Shown piece after piece: positions 54,980 through 64,000 of a DNA stretch of 64,000 bases (position 1 is the first letter of the stretch; every line of letters starts with the position of its first letter). The position numbers and the translations under genes were made by a program. The notes below the pieces were generated by a model, which worked only from the letters and a program-made list of their open reading frames with translations, made no database searches and was not told the origin of the DNA. Source of the DNA: Lactifluus volemus (lineage: Eukaryota > Basidiomycota > Agaricomycetes > Russulales > Russulaceae); NCBI GenBank assembly GCA_022376515.1, contig WTXI01000150.1:24962-88961 (forward strand). The letters run 5' to 3'.

Positions 54980-55531
54980 ACCAACTTCCGCGCCCCCCCC
55001 TTTTTTTTTTACTAGTTTAGTTTCTGTAATACTTATCTCGCTTTCTTTGATCGACTTTTTTTTTTCAAAAAACTATGATTTTGCTTCTTTCTTTCTTTTT
55101 ATTATCTTTTGAACGCTGACTGACCTTCCGGATGTTATAAAATTTGGGGGGAGGAAAAACGGTATGTTTAATATGATATATTTATGAAAATGATGGGGGG
55201 GCGCGGCGATATCCCCGGCGGCTTGCATAGGTGTGGGTCAACGATCAACCATGTGTATCTGTTGTTTATATTATCTTGAACATCGCCATTCCGTCAAACA
55301 CATAACTTGGGATAGGGTTCAGGCTCAGAAGTGAGCGCTAGTGAGCAGCTGGTGTGCAGTCGAGAGCATTTTGAGTACCAGTGACAAAGGGAAGACAATC
55401 CTTTGGGGGAGTAGGGATATTGGCAGAATCATTTGCTAGTTACATCATATCCTCTTTACTATCGGCCATCACCGAGTGTTTAGGTTGGCTGCTGCCGCTA
55501 GTCGTCGAGGGGCGCCAGACCAAAACCGTAT
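54980..55531. other. Intergenic, convergent 3' ends
   Basis: Lies between the convergent stop codons of the regulator and the EEP gene. T-rich tracts near 55000-55080 suit polyadenylation; no gene is seen. Confidence 0.4.
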
Positions 55532-56542
55532 TCAGATGGTAAAGGTACATCTCAGCCCGCAATGGTCACTCCAAGGGATGTTGAGAGATATCCCGCCCGG
55601 TTTGGGCACATCGATAAGACCAGGGCGGAGGACTTTTATTTCCTTAGCTTTCAAGCCCATCATCACAACCTTGTCCAACCTGCGCGGCCCAGCTCCGTCC
55701 GAGTCTGCCCCCCTCCCGTGCAATGCGACCCACGCATCTACCAGCTCGTTCTTGTCGACGAGCTCATCATCTTCTGGACTGATAGCGTTAAAGTCGCCCG
55801 CAATGATCCCACCACTGCATTCGAGCTCGGACTCGGGCTCGGGCTCACGCAGGACGTTGGCTAGTATCTCCATCTGCTGTGCGCGGAAACTTTGCGCATC
55901 CCAGAGCGAATCGAGGTGAACGTTGATGAGACGGAAGTATGTGTCTGGCGCTGTTGTGGGGACGATGTCAACATAAAGCGCATCCCGCTTGTACTTGCTC
56001 GGGAGAGTCAAGCGGGAGACGGCGGGTCCGACCATGAAGAACTTTTCCCCCCTTCCTCTTCCTCCCTCGCCCACCCCCCCATCGCAATCCTTCTGCGAAT
56101 CCAGATCGGAAGTAAAAAAGCGCGAATTGGACAACAACGTCATGGTCGCAAAAGGCACGTCCTCAAACGACGTTTGATCCTCGGCGTCAGTCACCAGGAA
56201 CGCAGCACGTACTCTCGCATCGTCCAAGAGAGAAGTCCGGACGTCCGACGTGACTTCTTGGAGAAAGATGATATCGGGAGAGTTGGGTCCTTCGTCGAGG
56301 ATATGGTTGTAGATGAGTTTGGCGCGGGAGACGGGCCGCGGGGAGAAAGCGTCGATGTTCCATGATACAAGTGAGAGAAGCCGCTGCTGCGTCCAGGAGG
56401 TGTCAATGTTCCGTGAGGTCAGAGAAAGCCTCTGCGTCTCTCGGCTCTGTGAGTTTCTACAAGGTATGGGCTCCCACCTTCGCGTAGAGCGGTTGAAGGC
56501 TGAAAGAGTACGCCAGAGTCTGTTCAAGTTGGTGGTGATCAT
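55532..56542 (-). CDS. Endonuclease/exonuclease/phosphatase (EEP) family, TDP2-like
   Basis: A single exon of 336 residues. EEP-fold motifs are in order: LLSLVSWNIDAFSP (Asn metal site), DIIFLQEVT (catalytic Glu), FRLINVHLDSL, GGIIAGDFNAISP (the D-F-N motif), RRLDKVVM and the closing WSDHCGL with the catalytic His. The motif order resembles TDP2-like members, which hydrolyse phosphodiester bonds such as 5'-tyrosyl-DNA adducts, but substrate cannot be told from sequence alone. Between DAWVALHG and RRLDKVV the spacing is short, and the Thr-Trp-Gly element expected there is missing, so a small deletion may have occurred. The N-terminal 45 residues look like a basic leader, possibly for organelle targeting. 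Confidence 0.82.
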   Translation of the reverse strand: MITTNLNRLWRTLSAFNRSTRRWEPIPCRNSQSRETQRLSLTSRNIDTSWTQQRLLSLVSWNIDAFSPRPVSRAKLIYNHILDEGPNSPDIIFLQEVTSDVRTSLLDDARVRAAFLVTDAEDQTSFEDVPFATMTLLSNSRFFTSDLDSQKDCDGGVGEGGRGRGEKFFMVGPAVSRLTLPSKYKRDALYVDIVPTTAPDTYFRLINVHLDSLWDAQSFRAQQMEILANVLREPEPESELECSGGIIAGDFNAISPEDDELVDKNELVDAWVALHGRGADSDGAGPRRLDKVVMMGLKAKEIKVLRPGLIDVPKPGGISLNIPWSDHCGLRCTFTI

Positions 56543-57753
56543 GTGGCGGTGGTGTGTGTTAAGAATATGATTAGGAAATCATTCTACGGGGAAGCTTTTG
56601 TCTGCCTCACTTTAATGTAAATGGATGAACATAGGGGTATGTTGTAAGTACAGTCGGTGAGACGACCTAACCACCGAAATTGAATATACTCGTGATAAAC
56701 CTAAATATTGACTATTACAGTATACTGTATTCTCTGCCAAAACTTGTTCTAACTCTTGCTTACTAATACTGTAACCGCCTAGAAGATGCGCTTAAATATC
56801 GGTACTGTATCTCGATAACAAGGGCAAGGGCAAGGGGCGGCGACTACCCGAGTCTACAGTTACAGTACAGTACTACCGGACGCCGTTAACTTGAAGCGGA
56901 GCGGAAATAAAATTTCCATTTATCGATCAATGCTTCCGGGTCACTTTCCTGTGAATTTACATACACACACACTACTATCTCTCATCATTTATGAAAAGAT
57001 GGTGGAGGCCCCAATTGATGGAGGAGGTGTTTGGGGGAGACAGTAGTGACAAGTCCCGTTTAGGGTATCCCCCCTGGCACAGGTTCTCAGGTCATAAGTC
57101 TCTTTGGCAACCTTGTGAAAAAAAAAAAAAGGTTTCACCCCTGAGCGCTAAACAAACATTCACCGGCCAAGCATGGATCCGAGATCCGATCCGGGGAGTA
57201 GCGAAAGAGGGCGCTCGCAAATAAATACAAAAAAAAATATTCTTTGATAACTCCTTAGAGTAAATCGCCCAAGAAATCAGCGAAGGCGATGCACAGAGGT
57301 TTCACAGGGTCGAGTCGAGGGGTCGAGTCGAGGTATTGTACCATAAGCTACATGCGCTTGTAAAATGCGGGGGGTACCTTAAGAGGATGAAGGTGGGCGC
57401 AAAAGGGTGCGCCCACAACCACATCTCCATGGTGAATCAGACAGATAAGGCGACATGTCAATCCTTTCACAGCCTCGTGTACATCACACTTTGCTGCCTT
57501 TGTTAGCCGCAAATCTGTGGCGTCTTGTCGAGCTGGCAATCATTTGATGGCAGAGGAGGCCAAGGAAAGCGGGATATGGGATTTACATTCACGCATTATG
57601 TACGACTCATTGTTCTAATAAGTCGGTCGTATGTCATCAAACTCGAAAAAAAAAGTCCCCAATGGTCCATCGAATACACCAGCGCAAAAAAAATAACGAA
57701 CGGAAGTGATATATGTATGAGTGTGGGTATGCGTGGATATTTCCATTTCCATC
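56543..57753. other. Intergenic, no gene recognised
   Basis: About 1.2 kb containing short frames only, plus low-complexity spots (GGGCAAGGGCAAGG at about 56820, GGGTCGAGTCGAGG at about 57320). It would hold the EEP promoter and the 3' end of the next minus-strand gene. Confidence 0.4.
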
Positions 57754-58449
57754 TTACAAAACCGCTGCAGCTCCAGCAAGCAATGCGAATGCCATCAAAC
57801 AAGCGGAAAGCAGTGCGGTAGGTGTTGGGCGCCAGGCGAGTACACCGCTGGTCGCAGGAAATGTTGTCGCGAATTGCGCGGTCGGGTTTGCACCACCGCT
57901 GACGGTCACAGTCGGTTTAGACGCCAAGTGTTGGCTGGACGAGTTGTTCGAGGCGGTAGCATTGACGATTGAAAACGATTGAGAGTTGGCGTACAAGCCT
58001 CCATGCGTGCTATTGATGAGAAGGAAGAAATATTGATCGCCTATGGGGACATTATCAAGCGCAATATTGAGTGCACCGCTTGCTGAGGGTACTGAAGGAG
58101 GCAGGCAGGTCAGTCTCTTTTTGGGAAAAAAAAAAAGCGAGTCAAATGAAGCGAACCATTGCGAGCAACGAAAAGGATCCCATCCGAGTTCATTCTCGTG
58201 AGTTCAAGGTCAAACTGGAGGACTCCATCAAGGAGTCCTTTTGTCCATTGTAAAGCGTATGTTTGTCCGTTGACCCACTGCTCGCCTTTAGTAGGGGTTG
58301 TGACGACGAAATCTAGATAAGAAATATAAAAAGGTTTGCGAAGTGGCGATTACGGGTAAAAAAATATTCGTACAACCGTCGGCAGCAAGAGGAAGAAGAG
58401 CGAGAACAAGAATGGCACCGAGGTAAGAGGAAATTCTTTGGGGTAACAT
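57754..58449 (-). CDS. GPI-anchored Kre9/Knh1-like Ser/Thr-rich cell-surface protein
   Basis: Three exons, 58449-58377, 58312-58157 and 58091-57754, give about 188 residues. The N-terminal signal peptide is MLPQRISSYLGAILVLALLP. An Ig-like domain of the Kre9/Knh1 type follows (DFVVTTPTKGEQWVNGQTYA, LQWTKGLLDGVLQFDLEL, GDQYFFLLINSTHGGLYANS). A Ser/Thr/Ala-rich stalk leads to a C-terminal hydrophobic tail (TALLSACLMAFALLAGAAAV), as expected for GPI attachment. Such proteins sit at the plasma membrane or wall; some relatives affect beta-1,6-glucan, though a precise role is unproven. It is divergently oriented to the second zinc-cluster regulator, with 240 bp between starts. Confidence 0.85.
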
Positions 58450-58689
58450 GGAGGAAAAATCCGCGGGGAGAGGGGAAAGCGACGGAAGTAGGAGATGAGT
58501 TGACGACGACAATGGAAGGAATGGACAGAGTTCTTATTTCTTGGCCTCATGCCAAATGGGAGACTCACCCGATGCCGGATTCCGGTGCCGAGTGATTCCC
58601 CCAATGACTGTTCGTTTAGCCGGACCGCATACAGGCGCATATAGTCGATTATATTATCAATCACTCACTCTCTCCCCTCGACCATCATC

Positions 58690-61600
58690 ATGTCTCATTC
58701 TTCAGAGGATGACATTCTCTCTCAGATAAATTTGTCCTCAAACAAGAAACGTCGCGTTCAAAACCAAAGAGCCTGTGATCGCTGCAGACAGAAAAAGAGT
58801 CAGTCCTTAATTACACCTTCCTTTTCTATTCTCGCTTATCTACTACCTCAGTTCGTTGTATGTCCCATCGTATTTAGCCTATCATTCTCTAGGATCTTTG
58901 ACCTTCCTCAGGTGATGGGACCCCATCAGGTACAAAATGCTCTCATTGCTCATCCTCTGGTCGTGATTGTATCTTCACCGAGTCTACAAAGGTGCTTCTT
59001 TTTTTTTCCCCTTACCCCACATACCTTCTCATTGATCCTTCCTCGCAAAAGACACGAGGTCCTCCAAAACGGTACATTTCTCGAAATTTACCGTACCACC
59101 CTGGGTTTCTTACCACGTCGGTCTTGCTATAGTTATGTCGATAGCCTCGAGACTCGCCTAGAGAAGATGGAGGGTATGCTATCCCGCGTACGCCATTCCC
59201 TCTTGGACAGTCCTGCTCCTTGTAACTTTTGGTCCAGTTATACCCAGACGGTGACTTATCTCAAGAGATGGAGCTTGATGGTTGGGCGCGTAGCTTTCAA
59301 CCAGAGTCGACAGAGGGTCAATCACCTCCCCAGAACAGTGCCAGTCCTTCCAAGGGTGGTTCCCCCTTGCATTCTTCTTTACCCGCTCCGACCACAGCTG
59401 GATCCGGTAGCGATGCTTCACGTTCTAGTAGTGACACCGATTCCACCCTCCCCCGGGAGCTCGATGAACACCTCCAAAGGCTTTGTCTCCGTCCCAGCCC
59501 GAGAAGGTACTTTGGAAAATCCAGTGGTATAACTCTTCTTCGTAGCGCCATGTCCGCCAGGTCCAAGGCTTCCAGTGAAGAGTCACCAGTCATCCACATC
59601 GAAAGACGTCAACGCCGTGAGGAGTTTTGGGGCCTTCATCCTGTAAGTTTCCTGCCTCATTCTCTCTCCGTTCTTTGCCCATCGTCACGTCCCTCCTCAG
59701 TGGCAGCGTGACCGTGTACAGCGTACCAAGCGCCGCTATGACTTTCCTGAACCCGACCTTCTTACCGGCCTTATCCAAATATACTTCCAACATTTGGCCC
59801 CAATGATCCCTCTGCTCCATCGTCCTACATTTATGAGCGCCTTTAACGATGGCTTGCATCAACGTGATGACAAGTTTGGCGCACTCGTGTTGCTTGTCTG
59901 TGCGACTGCGTCCAGATATTCCTATGATCCTCGAACCCTCCTTGAGGGTGGCCACTGGCATTCTGCGGGTTGGAAATGGTTCAGTCAAGTAGAACCATTC
60001 TCGATCACCGTCCTGGCATCTCCCGAGCTCTATGACCTCCAAGTCGCTGCTGTAAGTGGACCGTATTGTTTCGGTTCCTCCTTGCCTCTCCGGCTGACAA
60101 AGCCAACGCCACCAGCTTGCCGTAATATACGCCCATGGCACACTACCACCCCATGAGGCCTGGATAATGGTTGGCACTGGTCTACGGTTAGCTCAGGATC
60201 TTGGCGCTCACAGGCGACAAATGCACCATGGTCCTCCAACCGTCGAGGATGAGCTCTGGAAGCGTGCGTTTTGGTACGCACCATTGTTACACTGCTTAGT
60301 CACCATGTCTCTGAGCTTCTCTTCAACAGGGTAATGCTAATGTACGACATCTGGACAAGCTCCTATCTTGGCCGACCTTGTGCCATTTCAGAGGAAAAGT
60401 AGGCAGTCCTTTTCTTCTCAGGCCCAAGGGGACATCCTACTGATCTGGTTTAACCTAAAGCTACGATGTCGGTCTTCCGATCGACTGTGACGATGAGTAT
60501 TGGGAAAACCCCGATCCGACCCTCGCATTCAAACAACCTCCAGGGAAACCGAGTCTGATTTCATACTTCAATCATCTTATCAAGATCAACCTGTTACATT
60601 CTCACGCTCTACGCACCATTGTCAGTCCTCTGCTATGGCTGAATGACTTGATCTGTCATGCTTATAAGATATCGTCCACAGTACTCGCTCAACAAGGCCA
60701 GGTTTGCGGTACGCCCACGTGAAAAGGGCTGGGAAGAGCACACCGTGGCGTCCCTCGACTCGGCCCTAAATAGTTGGTTCGACTCTGTCCCTGACCACCG
60801 TGTGTCTACTATTCGATTATACTTTACCTCTACTCGTCACTTACTGTCCCTCACTCTCCAGTGCGTTGGGACCCTCAACGGGAGGACCAAACCTTCTTCT
60901 TTCAATCGGCGGCTTTGCGTCTTGCCTATTACTTTATTCAGATCACAATTCATCGTCCGTTCATCCCGTCATTCCGTAAGGAGAGTTCTTTGTCATTCTC
61001 CGCACTCGCAATCTGCGCAAGCGCTGCTCGTGCCTGCAGTCATGTTGCCGACGCCGTTGGGAAGAGGTACCCGGCCTTGTCTTCGCCAAATATTCTCGTC
61101 CGTAACTCCTTATTCGTCCATGTCATTTGTCTATTTGCTTACGCCCAAGGCCGTGCCGCTCGTACAGCTCCCCACATTTGTTTCCGGTGTCATTTTGCTT
61201 TCAAGCTTGTGGGTTGCGAAGCGGACGGGTACATCGCCTGACCCCGTGAGGGACATGCGGGATGTTCGCAATTGTATGAAACTGTTGGAGTTGGGAGAGT
61301 CTCGGTGGCCTGTTGCAGGGCGACTTCGGTGCAATTCTTTCCTTTTCTGTGATGGAAGGGGAAGATGCTGACTACCAACCTTCACGACAGTGACCTGCTT
61401 ACCGACTTGTGCACTGCCGGTGAGCTCACGGTACCTGCGGAGAGCCCGCTGTCAAACAAACGCGAACGTGAAGACTCGGACAATGAGAGTCAACAATCGC
61501 CTTCGATATCACCACCCCCAGCGCAACAACTCCAGCACCCGATGTCGACTGCCTCTGCGCCGTACCCGTCTGTGCCAATGGCATCTGCCGAAACCCCACG

Positions 61601-62458
61601 TCAACACACATCTACACGCCTGGGAGCTGAATTTGCTTCACGTCCTCCAACTGCACCAGTATCTTCGCCTATGCCTCCTGCGGTCTTGACATCGGAAGTG
61701 GCGCCCGACGCATTTAGTCCTCCCGTCCACTCTGTGCACTCCAACAACGTGACACCCGTGCTCCTTCCCGACCATATAGCGGGAGTTACCAGCCACTTGG
61801 CGGGTCAAGTGGGCTTGGTCGTGCTACGCCCGCAATCGAGCTGCCTCCCTCTGCGTCCGCGCCTACAATTGCGTCTTTCGGGGCCGCCGCCGCGTTATCT
61901 GATACTTCGGCTTTTGTAACTTCGCCGACACAGCATGGCCACGGGAACGGGACGCTATCATTGACTACGGGGCCTGGAGGAGCTCCATCACTTGGGATGG
62001 GCATGGTGCTTGACAACGGAGGCCCGTACGACTTCACAGCCTCAGCCTCCACACCTGCATCAGTGTCGGCGTCCAGCAACTCCAGCTCGCCTCACACAGG
62101 TTTCCGGTCGAGCACTGACTTCAGCACAGGCGAAGCTAACGAGGCATTCGACATGACTGGGATGGACATGACGTTTGGGGGTTACGGCGTACCCTCGGCG
62201 GACAAGGAAGCTATGCTGCGGCATTTTGCCCCCTTGTTGCTGCAAGACGGGCAGATTGGCGTTGATCGAGACACGATGACGATGTGGTCAACGATGCCGT
62301 CAAGCTACGAGTGCGTCTTTTTTTCTCTCCTCAGAATAGAGCTGATAGAGGCGCATGGAAGGACGCAAGACTGGGAAACGTACATGTCTAGCATGATGGG
62401 TATGGCTAATACGAATGCTGTCGATCTTGGCATAGGTGTAGACGTCGGAAGGCTTTGA
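58690..62458 (+). CDS. Zn2Cys6 fungal-specific transcription factor 2 (paralogue)
   Basis: Model: 58690-58798, 58852-58857 (6-nt microexon), 58912-58991, 59052-59071, 59133-59187, 59238-59642, 59701-60051, 60116-60273, 60330-60398, 60461-60620, 60682-60799, 60862-61097, 61168-61328, 61391-61724, 61793-62310 and 62362-62458, giving about 958 residues. The zinc cluster is RACDRCRQKKIRCDGTPSG then CSHCSSSGRDCIF. The coiled coil is YVDSLETRLEKMEGMLSRL, and the fungal_trans domain matches regulator 1 (FPEPDLLTGLIQIYF, LLHRPTFMSAF, MVGTGLRLAQDLGAHRR). Exons of 6, 20, 55, 405, 158, 69 and 118 nt are identical in length to those of regulator 1. The donor of the intron ending at 61792 is uncertain (61725 or 61749); both keep frame. 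Probably a nuclear DNA-binding dimer; targets unknown. Confidence 0.86.
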
Positions 62459-62749
62459 CGCTGTGTGTTATTTATACGGTGGATGAGATCTTGGGTTCAT
62501 GTCTACGTTGGGTCGTTTCGTCCAAAGTCACCGATTAGGCTTCTTCACTCGGTTTCCTTTTTTTCTATTAGATTAAAGTCTTGTACAATATGTGATGGCT
62601 CTAATTGTTCCATTTTTGTGTCTGTACTCTGTATCATAAGTGTCATTCGAGCCTGAAACCACCAAGTTGGTTTTTCAAGACATTTTCCCTATTCAAGGAA
62701 CGGTGGTACGAAATTTACACAGGTACGTAAGGTGTCGGTACGACTCCGC

Positions 62750-64000
62750 TCAGATAAAGTACATGAGTCTTGCCATCCTTTCATTAGTTGGCTGGAACCC
62801 CCTCCGAATCTCGCTCTCGCTGGTTGACCCTCTCGGATCGCTTGTTTCCGTCGCCGTCTCGGACAAGAAAACGTCATGGCGGAGTTGTGGGTCATAATGA
62901 TTCTTGGCGCGCATACAGACGTTGTGCGCGTCTTAGGGACGAACGCGTCAGTTGTTATTAAGAATACTGTGAAAGGGAACTTACAGTAGATTGGGGCTGG
63001 AACCGAAACCGAGCGTGTACAGCGTGCGTAGACGTAGCACAGAGCGTAAGATAGACGTTGTATACCGTCGACCCTAAAGGAAGAGAAGGACGACGGACGA
63101 GACGGGAAGGGCAGCAAAGTCGTCAGCAGTCGGCATCGCGGACAGAGTGAGGACTGGGACGACTCAACGTGAATTCGTTCTCGTCGAGAAGGAGGTTGTA
63201 ATGTGCGGGTCTGCTCGTGCCGAGTATCCCGCTATGGCTCAGGAGGTACCAGTCGGTCTCGACGGGGCTAGTGATATCGGTGTCGACGACCATACCCGCG
63301 AGACAGTTCCCGCTGCTGTCGGAATCGTTGGTGAGGTGCCAGTGGGGAAGAACACCACCTTGTGTTTTTTCCCGACGACGATGAACGTGATGGTGGGCGC
63401 AAAGCCCAGTGTTTGGCATGCATCTAGTGCCAAGTTGGGATATGAGAAACGTAAAGGGAATGGGAAGAGAGAACGCACTTCGAATGTAAAGGAGCTCTAT
63501 CTCGAGGATTGTGGAGAATTCCGTTTCAGAGACGCCATCTAGGGAGGCGGATCAGTTTGACAGACTGAAGCTGGATGCCAACCAGTCGACGTACCGCGGA
63601 AGAACAGTATGCGCTCGGGATATGTGTTTCTCGCATCCTTGAATTCCTTTAAAACGTCCTGACGCTTGATCAATATCCCAATGCTCATGACAGAGGCTCC
63701 ACATGACTACATACCACGCACATCTCTTCCAAGTCTTCGATAACTTCGTGTGAGGATCGTTGAACACCCATCCTTGAGACATATTTCACTGCGTTGCTGT
63801 CAATGCTCCCGACGAGGGCAGTGAAAGAGGGTTTTCCTCTTGACCCTGGTGGAGCGTGAGTTATGTCCGCCCCTGACAACCATAAGTATGGGTAAATGGA
63901 ACCATACATGATAAGACGAGACCTACCCATAACCATAGCAGGGTGTGCCGGATCGGTGAGGAACGAGATATCTTGCGGTTCGGGAACGACGTGATGCCCA
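62750..64000 (-). CDS. Argonaute, Piwi-domain half (continues beyond the window)
   Basis: The gene enters from the right edge; exons are >64000-63927, 63872-63715, 63658-63595, 63538-63479, 63423-63169, 63073-62985 and 62931-62750. Piwi motifs are clear: [12 protein letters not shown] (first catalytic Asp), ILFFRDGVSE (catalytic Asp), [64 protein letters not shown] (catalytic His) and AKNHYDP. Argonaute binds small RNAs and cleaves or represses complementary transcripts; in fungi it acts in quelling and transposon control. A frame change between about 63320 and 63345, between FFPTGT and NDSDSSGN, cannot be removed by any GT-AG intron I can find. Either the allele is broken or the sequence has a small error. 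Confidence 0.85.

Noticed and set aside
1..64000. CRISPR arrays, bacterial operons, rRNA genes
   Set aside because: No spaced direct repeats of CRISPR type, ribosome-binding sites or rRNA sequence were seen. Intron-rich genes show that this is eukaryotic nuclear DNA.

Overview
This window comes from a fungal nuclear genome, almost certainly an agaricomycete basidiomycete. The evidence is many short GT-AG introns (about 50-70 nt), a Zn2Cys6 regulator type common in mushrooms, a DUF2415-type WD40 protein, a Dsn1/Mis13 kinetochore protein, an Argonaute, and large families of F-box-like proteins and LTR retrotransposons. A Rhizoctonia/Ceratobasidium-like species is my best guess, but that is inference. 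All gene models below were built by eye, choosing splice sites that keep the reading frame and family motifs.

The window falls into three blocks. Block 1 (1-10.5 kb) holds a decayed gene of unknown function split by a retroposed poly(A) element that left a 12-bp target duplication. Two intact minus-strand genes follow: a five-exon WD40/DUF2415 protein and a two-exon low-complexity protein with a KEN motif.

Block 2 (10.5-46.4 kb) is an accessory, repeat-rich region. It carries four copies of an F-box-like gene in one orientation: three open (starts 33738, 38241, 42883) and one wrecked (18802-28206). A second family of small orphan proteins (best copy 14258-15033) is scattered as intact, truncated and inverted copies. 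There are also remnants resembling a Crinkler effector and a UBA4 E1 enzyme. Mobile elements have landed in these genes: a 2.1-kb TIR element with a 139-bp minisatellite, a 5.75-kb Ty3/gypsy element with two apparently identical 146-bp LTRs, a 1.77-kb TIR element carrying a decayed gene piece, and a small 113/134-bp insertion. Removing the three large insertions brings the first F-box interval to about 5.3 kb, close to the 4.5 and 4.6 kb of the others, so this is a segmentally duplicated tandem array later hit by transposons.

Block 3 (46.4-64 kb) returns to compact genes: Dsn1/Mis13, the PP1 inhibitor Ypi1, two paralogous multi-exon Zn2Cys6 regulators separated by an EEP-family phosphodiesterase and a GPI-anchored Kre9/Knh1-like wall protein, and the 3' half of an Argonaute running off the right edge. 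The two regulators share exon phases and many exact exon lengths, including a 6-nt microexon inside the zinc cluster.
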